Shown: one piece after another, positions 21,267-29,997 of the stretch
How the letters are laid out: each line of letters starts with the position of its first letter
How positions within the stretch are numbered: position 1 is the first letter of the stretch
Source: Perkinsus olseni
Taxonomy: Eukaryota; Perkinsozoa; Perkinsida; Perkinsidae
DNA: 30,728 nucleotides
NCBI GenBank assembly: GCA_013115135.1
Contig: JABANP010000587.1
Coordinates: forward strand, 1 to 30,728
Direction of reading: 5' to 3'
Position numbers and translations under genes: made by a program
The notes under the pieces: model-generated
Seen by the model: the letters and a program-made list of their open reading frames with translations, nothing else
Databases searched by the model: none
What the model was told of the DNA's origin: nothing

Positions 21267-22443
21267 GGAGCCACTGCTGCGCGTCAGTGGAAGTCACGGC
21301 CTGGGGAGCTTCCCCACGACTGAAACAATCCGCCGGGTTCAGCTTGCCTGGGCAGTGGGCGAAGTGGAGGTAGCCGTGACCGAACTGGCGGCCAAGTTGG
21401 TCCAGAATGTCGGCGACCTTAGAGCAATGGGAATATTCCCATGCACCGAGCTTCTGCTTGACGGGTCTCTCCTTGGGGGTTTCTGATTGGTCTGATGGTC
21501 CGAGTGTTCTCCTCAGTCTACGTAGGCGGCTGACTCGCTGGACGACGATTGATGAATCACAGAGAATATACACGTGTCTTCCATCAACATGGGGCAGGAA
21601 CTGAAGGCGAAAAGTGAGGAGCGACAGCGCTGCTTCTAGAGCTATAGTTTCCTTCCTGACAATAGTGAAGTGCATCATATCGAGAGGAACGAGCTTACTG
21701 AGGCAACAGAGGGGGTTCTGAATGTCAAGGCCACATATATAGGCACCGATAGCAAATGCCGACGAATCAGAGTAAAGCACTATTGCACGATCTAGATCGA
21801 CGTAGCGAGGGAGAGCATGGGAGGCACAATACTCATTGAATTTCGCGAGATGATCTAATACAGCTAGAGAGCCTTCTGGAGAGGTATGTGAGTCGAGTGG
21901 AGTCTTACTCATATAGTACTTCCGCAGAATCTTCTTAATCGGTAGGATGGCCCAGCTGGCGTAGCCTAAGGGGTCATGGCATTTGTGAGCTGCTGAGAGT
22001 ACTTGACGGACAGTGAGGGCCTTGGAGGGCGCCTTGTCGAGTAGCTTGTAGTAGATGTCGTCGTCAACCCTCTTGTTGGAGAGACAGTCGTCGTGGGTCC
22101 AAACCAGACCGAGACCATGCGCAGTTACAGAGTCCCAGGAGCCCTTGGTCTTGTGGTTGGAGAAGTGGTGGCCATGGGTTGTGACGATGGACTGGTCCTC
22201 GGAGTGCATGGCCTCGACTTCGGTCTGTGATGGGCCACCTAGAACGAAATCATCTTGATACTTCACTCTAGCGCAGCCGTGCTGATGCATGGCCGACTGG
22301 TTGCTGAGGGTGTCGTTGTTGGCGAGGTTCAAGTAGAAAGGATTCTTGCGGATGAGGTTGTTGATCTTGGTTGCGGCGGCGCTGGGGGGTTGATGCAGCC
22401 AGTGTGGACTCTTCAAGCCCTTGCAGTTCTCCGTCAGAGACAT
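21154..22443 (-). CDS. Retrotransposon RT (C-terminal) and RNase H
   Basis: It is +1 relative to the preceding frame and overlaps it by 176 nt. It carries the RT catalytic motif YQDDFVLGG near 22.25 kb, then RNase H: LYSDSSAFAIGAYI (first catalytic Asp), RKETIALEAAL (Glu), LCDSSIVVQRV (Asp), and the downstream connector CPGKLNPADCFSRG typical of LTR-element pol. The first ATG (22443) is probably not a real start, because residues before YQDD belong to the RT palm. The frame ends shortly after a run of seven C on the coding strand (near 21162-21168), where the integrase frame takes over, again +1. Confidence 0.9.
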   Translation of the reverse strand: MSLTENCKGLKSPHWLHQPPSAAATKINNLIRKNPFYLNLANNDTLSNQSAMHQHGCARVKYQDDFVLGGPSQTEVEAMHSEDQSIVTTHGHHFSNHKTKGSWDSVTAHGLGLVWTHDDCLSNKRVDDDIYYKLLDKAPSKALTVRQVLSAAHKCHDPLGYASWAILPIKKILRKYYMSKTPLDSHTSPEGSLAVLDHLAKFNEYCASHALPRYVDLDRAIVLYSDSSAFAIGAYICGLDIQNPLCCLSKLVPLDMMHFTIVRKETIALEAALSLLTFRLQFLPHVDGRHVYILCDSSIVVQRVSRLRRLRRTLGPSDQSETPKERPVKQKLGAWEYSHCSKVADILDQLGRQFGHGYLHFAHCPGKLNPADCFSRGEAPQAVTSTDAQQWLRDIVDNPTKALANDAIHTISPEPLPSVPTNDNPPYSV

Positions 22444-25400
22444 GACAATCGTCTAGAAGGACTCTCAGATGACAGGGCGATGATTGCTTACTGAGTCGAT
22501 GCTCGGTGGCTTCGCCGCACAGAAGTTGTAGAATGGATGTGGAGACCTGTAGTCCACTGGATGAGCTTTTGCTTCCCATGGGGAGCCCTACAAACCTGAA
22601 GAACTTGAATGACAGGTTTTGGTTTTGTGGCATGGTAGAGTCTTGGGCGACGACGAAGGCATGGCAGCGGGAGGTGGCTTGGCTGGTATCACAGTGTAGG
22701 AAGGCAGCCTTGAGGTCGGCCCATAACGCGTAGCGACGGCTTCTGGTGACCGTGATTGCTGCCACTAAGTCGCGGTCGATGACAGGTGTAACACCTTGTA
22801 AGCCGTTGGCTGGGCGCCAGTCGAATACGGGTCGTATTCGGGTCTTGCGCCCAGCCAGGGCTGCCTCAGCCGCTTCGGTTTCGGTGGGGATGGTGATGAC
22901 CGGGAAGTGGACTGTGTAGTAGCATTGACTGACCTCGTTGGAGTTGAGCTCGACAATTAGGCCGTCTTCCGAGTACTTGTTGAAGACGTCGGCGTAGTCC
23001 TGTTGTAGGTGGCGTTTGCTGAGGGTGTGGTAGAGCTTGGTGGCATGAGCTATGGCGACCTTGAGGTTGCGGGGGTCAGGCGACGGTCGGCTTGGACGCC
23101 AAGGGAAGTCATGGAGAAAATGGCCTGCAGAAGTGATGCCCCTGAGAGTACAGCCGGGATGAGACAGGGCGTCTGAGAGAGACTGTGTAGAGTTGGCGGC
23201 AGTGCGGACTTGACATGGAGCTTGAGAGACTGGACCATGGAGGTCATACGAGTAGTCGGTGTCGAGAACTACGTCGTACGCCTCGGGGGCTGGCCTTGGG
23301 GTGGTGTGGGACAGTTGTTCGACAACAGTGGAGAGGTAGTTGATGGAGTCGAAGAGGCAGACTTCTTGAGTGGGTGAACCTGAAACAGCAGAGGCGAAAT
23401 GGACAGTAGGATGATCGGCAGAGGCTGATGCGGTGACTGTGGAGAGTTGGTGGCGCAGGTTTGAGGCCATTGTCTCATCCTGCCGGTCCAAATGTTGATC
23501 AGTAAGTACACCGGTGAGCGCTCGAACAGTGTTGTGGCCAAAGATGAGCGCCATCTCGAGGGACCTCAAACCCGATACACCGAGGATGAACTCCGGGACC
23601 AGTTGGCTTGTACAGTGGACTCGTAGGCGCTTGGTTCCGACCTTGCGCTTGGGGGAGTGGACGGTGAGAATGGCGATTTTGTCTATGTTGATCCTCGAGC
23701 CATTGGCGCAGCCTGGGCTCTTATCTTGGGGAGTGGGTTTCTCCCATGTGATCTCGATCTTGGGGTCGGCTTTGGTGAGGTTCTGCAGGTGACCAGTGTT
23801 GGCGTAGCAGAGGCCGGCTCCCGAGTCGAGTATGGCCCTGACGGAGGTGGTGTCGGAGAGAGCTAACGTGGCTCTGATAGGATAGCTTCCGGCCTCGCAG
23901 TAGGGGTTGGCTTGGGGGGAATTATACTGCGACCCTGTGGTAAGTGGTGCTTGGGAGATGTGGTAGCACGAGTCGGGGATGCAGTCGATGTCAACATCAG
24001 TGTAGTGGTTGATGTAGTTGGCATTGTGATCGTCTTGGCCTTTCTGTGATGGCGGGCTAGCATCAGTACTGTCGCAGTTAGTGAGGGGCTTGACACACAT
24101 TCCGGCTCTGTGACCCATGGACTGACAGCGATCGCACTTGATTTTGTTGAAGTCGTACAGGCACTGATCTTTGGGGTGCTTGGAGCTACCGCAAGGGCAT
24201 CGTTGAGCGTAGTTGATGGGCTTGTCGGCTCGGCACTGCGCGGGTCTATGGCCATTACGATAGCAGCGAGAGCAGAAATCCTTCTTTTTGTGAAACCTTT
24301 TACCGTGCTGTTGTTGTTGTTGTTGTTGCTGTTGAGCGACTTGTGGTGACGGCTGGCCAGGAGCTTGAGCAGAGATCGGGGTTGCCAGGGTTGTGGACTC
24401 TTGAACTTGGACTGTCGAGGATGAAGGGCCAATCGACGGTTGGGGTTGTGCAGAGGGCGGTCTAGGCTCGTTGATGTTGAAGGCTTCGGCCGCTGAAGGC
24501 AGGGGGTGTGAGGCCATGGAAGTGGGTTTAAACAGTCGAGCTCGGTCCTTCATCTCCCTGAAAACTGAGAACAGCTGATCGATGGTGCAGAGTCGACCGT
24601 GGGGATCGACCTGTTTGCAGGCGGAGTAGAACCAATCATTATACGGCTCTCTGAGGCCGCGGAGAACTGAGAGGCAGACGTGACTCACATCGACATGTTT
24701 GGCACAGGCTTGAATTTCTAGAAGGTGCTCTGTCAACATTTCTAGAAAGTCGCTGACGGAAGCAGTTCCTTGTTGGCACTCATAGATAGACTTAAGAAGG
24801 ATGATAGCGTCACTCTCGAACCTGTAGTATCGAAGTAAATAGCTAACCGTGTAGTGCCAGAGTAGGTAGTAGTAATGGCGTGAGGTCAAATTACAATTAA
24901 ATTCGATAGCTTGCCGGTCGAGAATCTCCTTACTGAGGGCCTTGTTGAGAGCAAAGGAGATAAAAGATCTAACTGCGACCGGGGCGGTGGGAGACTGCCA
25001 CTGCACTTGGCAGAAGCGCTCCCAGCGGCGGATAAGGGAGGTGGTGGTAGTGCAGTCACTCTCGGAACCCGTGAATGGCGGGTTGTTCTTAGTCCAAAGC
25101 TCACCCATGTTTGTTGCTTGCACTGCCATACGGTTCAGCTCGCTGTGGGGAATGTTATCGTCAGCTCCCGTGTTGGCAGTAGGGGTCAGAGGGATCTGGC
25201 GCCATTCACCGTTGGCGGATAGGACCGTAATGAACTCGTTGGCAGAGGTCGGCGGCTGGTGGGGTTGCTTCTCAGCGGAAGTAGGTCTCGCAAATGAGTA
25301 CTCCGTAGGGAACCGTGGAGAGGAGTATCCTTCTGCTTGACCAGTGTAGTGGTAGCTCCGAGGAAGCGATGTTTCATGGGACTGGGCGCAGGGCTCGTTA

Positions 25401-25795
25401 GTAGGCGCGGCCTGGTCAAAGGCGTTGTAGCTCACCGTGTAGTCGAAGAGTTCATCGTGGGCCAGGGATGGAGGCTGGTTGGCATTGTCTGCTTCTTGTG
25501 CGGGAGGGCATCTTGTCAACAGTGGTCCGGGTGGAGGCTGGCTCGAGGTAGAGGTGAGTGGCCAGGTAGGGACGGGGTCAGCGGTGGCTTGGTGCTGTCC
25601 GGTTGTCTGGGCGTGGTCGACTTGCGGTGTGGGTGCTCGCTGAGATTGAGGAGCTTGCTGTTGCCGGCGCCGGAGTTGGGGTTGCAACTCCGACTGAGTG
25701 TAGGTGTAGGGGTGGTAGTCGGGATGCTGTGCTAGCCGTGGAGAGCGGCGCGGGTAACAGACGGTTCTCGGATGATTGTGCTGATCATCGGTCAT
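22268..25795 (-). CDS. Retrotransposon gag-protease-RT (N-terminal part of polyprotein)
   Basis: This 1,175-codon frame starts inside the 5' LTR. Residues 1-200 are Pro/Gln/Thr-rich; a helical capsid-like region follows; then a poly-Gln stretch and three Cys/His clusters near 24.11-24.28 kb, two being classic CCHC knuckles (CSRCYRNGHRPAQC, CDRCQSMGHRAGMC). The aspartic protease active site ILDSGAG is near residue 657. Reverse transcriptase follows with motif A (WADLKAAFLH, near residue 1027) and a motif B-like FVGLPMGSKSSSSG. The frame then leaves the RT register before the catalytic YxDD, which is in the next frame (+1) at 22246-22260. The last roughly 50 codons are therefore probably an out-of-frame tail. 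Confidence 0.92.
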   Translation of the reverse strand: MTDDQHNHPRTVCYPRRSPRLAQHPDYHPYTYTQSELQPQLRRRQQQAPQSQRAPTPQVDHAQTTGQHQATADPVPTWPLTSTSSQPPPGPLLTRCPPAQEADNANQPPSLAHDELFDYTVSYNAFDQAAPTNEPCAQSHETSLPRSYHYTGQAEGYSSPRFPTEYSFARPTSAEKQPHQPPTSANEFITVLSANGEWRQIPLTPTANTGADDNIPHSELNRMAVQATNMGELWTKNNPPFTGSESDCTTTTSLIRRWERFCQVQWQSPTAPVAVRSFISFALNKALSKEILDRQAIEFNCNLTSRHYYYLLWHYTVSYLLRYYRFESDAIILLKSIYECQQGTASVSDFLEMLTEHLLEIQACAKHVDVSHVCLSVLRGLREPYNDWFYSACKQVDPHGRLCTIDQLFSVFREMKDRARLFKPTSMASHPLPSAAEAFNINEPRPPSAQPQPSIGPSSSTVQVQESTTLATPISAQAPGQPSPQVAQQQQQQQQQHGKRFHKKKDFCSRCYRNGHRPAQCRADKPINYAQRCPCGSSKHPKDQCLYDFNKIKCDRCQSMGHRAGMCVKPLTNCDSTDASPPSQKGQDDHNANYINHYTDVDIDCIPDSCYHISQAPLTTGSQYNSPQANPYCEAGSYPIRATLALSDTTSVRAILDSGAGLCYANTGHLQNLTKADPKIEITWEKPTPQDKSPGCANGSRINIDKIAILTVHSPKRKVGTKRLRVHCTSQLVPEFILGVSGLRSLEMALIFGHNTVRALTGVLTDQHLDRQDETMASNLRHQLSTVTASASADHPTVHFASAVSGSPTQEVCLFDSINYLSTVVEQLSHTTPRPAPEAYDVVLDTDYSYDLHGPVSQAPCQVRTAANSTQSLSDALSHPGCTLRGITSAGHFLHDFPWRPSRPSPDPRNLKVAIAHATKLYHTLSKRHLQQDYADVFNKYSEDGLIVELNSNEVSQCYYTVHFPVITIPTETEAAEAALAGRKTRIRPVFDWRPANGLQGVTPVIDRDLVAAITVTRSRRYALWADLKAAFLHCDTSQATSRCHAFVVAQDSTMPQNQNLSFKFFRFVGLPMGSKSSSSGLQVSTSILQLLCGEATEHRLSKQSSPCHLRVLLDDCHVSDGELQGLEESTLAASTPQRRRNQDQQPHPQESFLLEPRQQRHPQQPVGHASARLR

Positions 25796-25942
25796 GATAA
25801 ATGGGAACGCAAGTCCACAGGAGTGTGGATATAAAGAATAATCTTAGTTTTGTATTACATGCCATGTTCTACACTGCGACGGTTTCACCCTTAGGCGAGC
25901 GAGTCTATATACGGATCTTTGCAGTGAGAAATGGCGAGGACA
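25777..25942 (-). repeat. 5' LTR
   Basis: A 166-bp copy, identical to the 3' LTR except for one T. On the coding strand it begins TGTCCTCGCC and ends near CAGCACA. It has a TATA-like CGTATATAGA (plus 25904-25913) and a small hairpin TCCACA-CTCC-TGTGGA. The first ATG of the gag-pol frame (25793-25795) lies inside this LTR, as in yeast Ty1. Confidence 0.93.
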
Positions 25943-26359
25943 CTTATCACTGCGTACTTTCCGAGGGTTCCGCCCGGTCCAAGGTGAGGAGGCATCTGAT
26001 TTTGAAGCTTCTATGCGTCATAGGCTATGACTCATAGCCTTCACCCAGGTTGGGTGCGCCAGGCTCGAGCAGCGCAAACACCGAAATCCAATCTCCGCGT
26101 GACATCTCATGGTGGTTTGCTCAGCAGGAGCTTCGCAAGCTCCTAGAGAAGTAATCCGGCTTTCTGCCGCGCTACTCATTCTTTCTTCTCAGATATAGGA
26201 TAAATCCAGTCAGCTTTACGACTCGACAGTGTTACCGGCTGGCGGAGCTGTGATGGTTAAGCTTCCCCTGAGCACGCCTTGATATGAGGATGCTCTGTAT
26301 CGCCGTACATCCCCTAATGATACATGACTAGTATACCGTAGCCTTAACGTTCTGGATGC
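25943..26359. other. Flank of LTR element, no gene recognised
   Basis: Contains two short perfect inverted repeats (26022-26040, arms of 9 bp around C; 26126-26144, arms of 8 bp around CGC). I see no coding or RNA gene here. Confidence 0.5.
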
Positions 26360-26429
26360 GTGTTTCGATCTCGCGGCGTACTCGTGGAGGAAACGGCATC
26401 TGGACTCGTCCGTTTGCAGAACTTGCCCT

Positions 26430-26757
26430 ACCCATTTGGATTTCACAGTCACTGTATTAGTACAGTTCTTAACTTGGGACTCACAAAGGGACCGTCCCAT
26501 GAATTAGAGGCGGAGCTCGCCGAGTGCACCGTGCTTAGCACGTCGACTTGCCCACCAATTTATCGGTCTGCGTTTGTGAGCGTCATCGCACGAACAATGC
26601 GGCTGAATCATTACACTTGATGTTGAAACTTATGATTGATCGCTGCCATCCTAATATACGTCTATTTCTTCGAAAGCCTAAGATGCGCTCAAGCAGACGG
26701 GATCAAACCGGTAGACGAACTACGGGCCCATCGAAGGGCTGGAGCAGAGGTTCCTAG
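26430..26757 (+). pseudogene. MULE-type transposase C-terminal remnant
   Basis: From about 26545 a frame reads CERHRTNNAAESLHLMLKL and CHPNIRLFLRK. The string RTNN-A-E-(G/S)-x-H-x2-L followed by HPNI-x-x-F(I/L) is typical of the C-terminal part of Mutator-like (MULE) transposases in protists and animals. Only about 45 residues are convincing; the DDE catalytic domain is not found upstream and the following residues are unstructured. Terminal inverted repeats of the parent element were not identified. A dead fragment. Confidence 0.65.
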
Positions 26758-27110
26758 ACGAGGGCAGTGATAGAAGCGCTAAGATCGAGGGATTCTCAGT
26801 GAGAGAGATCTTCAGTAGCCGGGCTCCGCTAGTACTCATGGTGGACGCTCTCGCTAAGGTCAAGCTGAGAAGCTTCCAGGCCCCCCAGGGAGCCGCTTTC
26901 TGGACACGCGCCTCCCATGTGCTCATGCGGGATGCCCGCGGCGTTTTCGTTGGTAAACGCAACACATCTTCGTATGAATGAGTTACGTGGCTGGTTATCT
27001 AATAGCAACAGTCATAGGACCGTCGTTAAATCATTGACTGGTGAGTCATTAAGTAAGCCATTTAAAAGAATCCTTCATCTCGGATAGCGCTGTCATCATG
27101 GCAGATCCAA
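26758..27110. other. Unassigned stretch between MULE and LINE remnants
   Basis: A 60-codon plus-strand frame (26799-26981) and its antisense shadow are open, but neither shows a recognisable motif. It could be decayed endonuclease sequence of the adjacent LINE. Confidence 0.3.
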
Positions 27111-27772
27111 GAATTCAAGGCGAATATAGGACCCTGTAGAGCCAATTGGGCTCAGCCAAAGAATTTCTTTTCTTTGAAAGGAAGAATCTTGGTTTGATCC
27201 AAATGACATTGTGGTAAAAGCTTCTCTCGGAAGAGAATAGATGTGCATATGTTAAAGCCCGCAACAGATGTAATAGTTTAGTAAGGGAAGCTGAAGGAAA
27301 AATTTTTAAGGAAAAATGCAGACTCATTGAAAATGAATCTGCTAGGGGCCCTTTCAAAGCGTCTGTGGCAAAAGAACCCTAAGAAATAAACTTCTTCCTA
27401 AGAAGTTCAGAAGTCATCATCAGAATCATCAGTAATCATCGGATCAGTACGTCCGGATCCGGAGGAGACGATAAATCACCTCAGAAATCTCTTCACCAGT
27501 GATAAGAGCTTGCCCATTTTTCCCTATGTTATGAACAGTGAAATTCTGAGTTTGGACTTTGCGGGCTCTCCACCCTCAATGAAGGAAATGGAGGATGCAT
27601 TCGAGTTTCTGAAAGCTGGCAGAGCAGCAAGCTGAGATAGAATTCCGACGAAAGCGATAGATGCAGGAGGCAAAACTTAAGCAATAAAGTCAGTTAAGGA
27701 CTTCCAAGCCGTTCGGACCCGGGTTTCCGGTTTCGGTATCTCCCAGAAGACAAGTTGGGGCCTCCGGATCTA

Positions 27773-27855
27773 GTCCCACAAGACTGGGGTCACACGGTAT
27801 GACACCAGTCTTGTGACTCACACCAGTCTTGTGACTCACACCAGTCTTGTGGGAC
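27773..27855. repeat. 18-bp tandem repeat bounded by inverted copy
   Basis: Units CACCAGTCTTGTGACTCA at 27803 and 27821, and a third at 27839 ending GTGGGAC. The outer 15-nt arms GTCCCACAAGACTGG (27773-27787) and CCAGTCTTGTGGGAC (27841-27855) are perfect reverse complements, so tandem and inverted repetition share one sequence. Located inside the LINE remnant. Confidence 0.9.
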
Positions 27856-27865
27856 CGGGCCAATG

Positions 27866-28203
27866 ACACCAGTGGTGTGACGGAGTCACTTTCTTGCTTT
27901 TCAGGGTAAAAGGTCGCAAAACCTCAGTGAGGTTACCTCACCCAGCAGCTGGTAGCTGCCAGACACCGATCTACTTTTCACAGCGACTATAATTTACGGT
28001 CGGGTGCTAGCGAATAAACTGGAAAGTTTCCAGTGGAAACGGTAAGTGAATGGAAAGTTTCCACGGTAATGCTCAGAGTATTACATAGATGATGGCCGAG
28101 AGGGATTCCAGCCGAAGAAGCCACCGAGTCAATGACCTTCTCCCTTAGACTCTAAGGCTTAGAGTCTAAGGTCATCTAGGTTAGAGGACTACAGGCTGTA
28201 GTC
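27866..28203. repeat. Cluster of short perfect palindromes (LINE interior)
   Basis: Perfect inverted repeats at 27866-27878 (6-bp arms, centre G), 27920-27934 (7, G), 27945-27959 (6, GGT), 28026-28040 (7, G), 28051-28063 (6, G), 28143-28171 (13, GGC) and 28187-28203 (8, G). The arm sequences are mostly unrelated to one another. Confidence 0.9.
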
Positions 28204-28310
28204 TACAGCAGCAAGCTCGTTAGCGAGGGGTTTCCTTTGTGGAGCCTCTGTAGACTCAGAAAAGGCATTCGATAGAGTAGATGGGCGAACAACAGCACCT
28301 TAGAACCTCA

Positions 28311-28365
28311 GGGCGTAACCTCTGGAAAATTTCCAGAGGTTACGCCCAATTTCCAGTGGAAATTG
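28311..28365. repeat. 18-bp perfect palindrome followed by a 9-bp one
   Basis: 28311-28347: two perfect 18-nt arms with a single A between them (GGGCGTAACCTCTGGAAA and its reverse complement). 28347-28365: arms CAATTTCCA and TGGAAATTG around G. The two share their boundary base and the inner TTTCCA sequence. They fall between RT motif A and the GVR-x-G block of the LINE remnant, where no such sequence belongs. Confidence 0.97.
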
Positions 28366-28481
28366 CTGAGTACTAAACAGCTTCATGAAAGGTCGGAATG
28401 CAACATCCTCGGTTTGAGGGGATTGGAACAAGCTAGTACTGAATTCCAAGACAGAGTACCAAGGAAAAGTAGTTCTCAACC

Positions 28482-28573
28482 ACTGGTAGACTACCAGTAA
28501 CTGCTTATAAAATGCAAGTGGGAGTAAGGTAAGGCCAACGCCTGTTCAACATCTTCTTCCAGATTCAATCTGG
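28482..28573. repeat. Two short perfect palindromes
   Basis: 28482-28498 (8-bp arms ACTGGTAG/CTACCAGT, centre A) and 28559-28573 (7-bp arms CCAGATT/AATCTGG, centre C), flanking the GVR-x-G/LFNIF block of the LINE remnant. Confidence 0.9.
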
Positions 28574-28910
28574 CAGATTGTAAAGGAAAAAAAATTGTGT
28601 GTTTGTCAGGTTATATGACATCACGAGAAGGAAAATTAAATTGTTGGCATATACCGATGATCTTTTGATGCTTGGACACTCACCAGAAGTTGTAGAAAGT
28701 TTTCCACAACGTTGTCTGCAAGTCTCTAAACCTGAAAATTTCGAGCACCAAAACAAAGTGGATGGTGCAAAGCGCCCGTATCTGTTCTGTTGTGTTCGTA
28801 TCTGAGTGCACAAATGGGGAGGAGGAAGAGGAAGTACAGCGGGATGAGAATAACCTGACAGGTGACATCCGCCGATCCAACTGGACTTCCAGCAGATAGA
28901 AAGGATAGAG

Positions 28911-28984
28911 GCCCTCTAGAGGGCTTCAAGTGCTGAGGGGCGGCCTCTGCCAACTTGGTAGTGCCAAGATGGTTCCCTAGGGAA
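28911..28984. repeat. Two even-length palindromes
   Basis: GCCCTCTAGAGGGC at 28911-28924 and TTCCCTAGGGAA at 28973-28984: perfect, without a centre base, in non-coding sequence beyond the LINE remnant. Confidence 0.9.
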
Positions 28985-29438
28985 GGAAGTTTCTAGTAGA
29001 CTAGCTAAGACTCGGACTAGGCTCTATCAGCTGAGTCCCCCCCTCCCCCAAGCTAGGCACCACTTGATAGAAAGATCAATCTTATCTCTTATCCCTCAGA
29101 GATCATAATTAGATCCTAGCCTTGCGGTACGCATCTAGCACCTGGCTTTTACCCAAAGCACTAGTAGACAAGCTGGATGCTTTTCTGAAGTACTGCTGCC
29201 TATAAGTGGTAGGTTCGGCTAGGCGAGATAAGATATCCAACGAGGCAACTCCTCACAGGAATTGGCAAGGCGAGAACGGTCGATTCTATATTATAGGATC
29301 AGCGCTATTCACTGTGCTCCTCACACAGTCGTATGCCTCTGTTGTGGCCCACAGCTCGTGAGCCGTCGAATCGAAGGCCCACGGTCGATGAGATCGGCCT
29401 CGTCTTTGCTGCGTTGTATAACTTGTCCTTCAAGTTGT

Positions 29439-29614
29439 AGTCTAAAGTTTAGACTCTAAACCTTGAGACAACAAACACGGCTCTGTACATGCGTTACAAG
29501 TAGATACTACAATGCCTGGCAGGCATTGACTCCGACTCCGCAGGCATTGCCTGCGGAGTCGGAGTCACACAAAGTCTCGCTTCTGCAGTGAGTCACTCAG
29601 CGACTGACTCACTG
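29439..29614. repeat. Run of long perfect palindromes
   Basis: 29439-29455 (8-bp arms, centre G); 29510-29528 (9, G); 29528-29566 (19-bp perfect arms GACTCCGACTCCGCAGGCA and reverse complement, centre T); 29586-29614 (10-bp arms CAGTGAGTCA/TGACTCACTG, 9-nt loop). The second and third share the inner element GCAGGCATTG or its complement, so one may derive from the other. Confidence 0.97.
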
Positions 29615-29997
29615 CCAGTGACGCACGACACGTGAGTCACTTCCGCTATCTCGTACTTATGCACGCAAAACGCAGGCACCTTCTCCACTTCTTAAGGGTT
29701 CGCAGGGAAGAAGCCCGCAGAAGTTTGAAGACTGGTCGGAATGCTAGATATCACCCGTGTGTTGTTTGTGAGGCTACGGTAACGTCTGGGAGCTCTGCTG
29801 AGTGTGTCCGGGAACGACTCACGATGTGAATAGGACGCTGCGAAGCATGCAAATTCTAAATACTGCATTTGAAATGCATGACCATCTGCACTGCAGAAGG
29901 TTCCTGCGAAAGTGAGGATAGGAAATGTTCGACCTCTTCCTGGCAGTAAGTCTCGCCGAGTCGGGTTTGTGCACTCGAAGAGCAAGTCGAGACGCTG

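Larger units (their letters stand above)
19127..25942 (-). mobile_element. LTR retrotransposon, near full length (6.8 kb)
   Basis: The element runs from the 5' LTR at the right (25777-25942) to the 3' LTR at the left (19127-19293). Internal order on the minus strand is gag with CCHC knuckles, aspartic protease, reverse transcriptase, RNase H and integrase. This order is shared by Ty3/Gypsy and BEL/Pao and excludes Copia; I do not assign it further. LTRs start TG and end CA on the coding strand, and a purine tract (GGGGCGGGAG) abuts the 3' LTR. The LTRs differ by one T in a T-run, so insertion is very recent by sequence, yet the coding region is broken into four overlapping frames. I see no target-site duplication (left flank ends CAGTAATGT, right flank begins CTTATCACT) and no recognisable tRNA primer site. 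Confidence 0.93.
27115..28805 (+). pseudogene. Decayed LINE (non-LTR) reverse transcriptase
   Basis: Scattered blocks in several plus-strand frames follow the order of a LINE RT. These are a Lys/Arg-rich linker YVKARNRCNSLVREAEGK (27239-27382); the fingers block SPPSMKEMEDAFEFLKAGRA…RIPTKA (27558-27672); GRVLANKLE (~28000-28030); RRSHRVNDLL (~28110-28145); motif A DSEKAFDRVD (28253-28282); a GVR-x-G…LFNIF block (~28520-28555); and the catalytic motif C LLAYTDDLLMLG (28640-28675). Stops and frame changes separate the blocks. The distance from the fingers block to YTDD is about 1.1 kb, versus about 0.6 kb in intact LINE RTs; the excess sits largely at palindromic stretches. No endonuclease, target-site duplication or poly-A tail is identified. 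Confidence 0.8.

Noticed and set aside
21154..22443. Programmed +1 frameshifting as an established mechanism in the LTR element
   Set aside because: Suggested by two +1 frame changes, but one lies at a C7 homopolymer where sequencing or mutation is equally likely, and the third change is not +1. Left open as a finding rather than annotated.
19817..25797. Many plus-strand frames over the LTR element
   Set aside because: They are antisense shadows of gag-pol, without domain motifs.
27803..27855. CRISPR-like array
   Set aside because: Units are contiguous without spacers, there are only three, and the context is a eukaryotic retrotransposon remnant.
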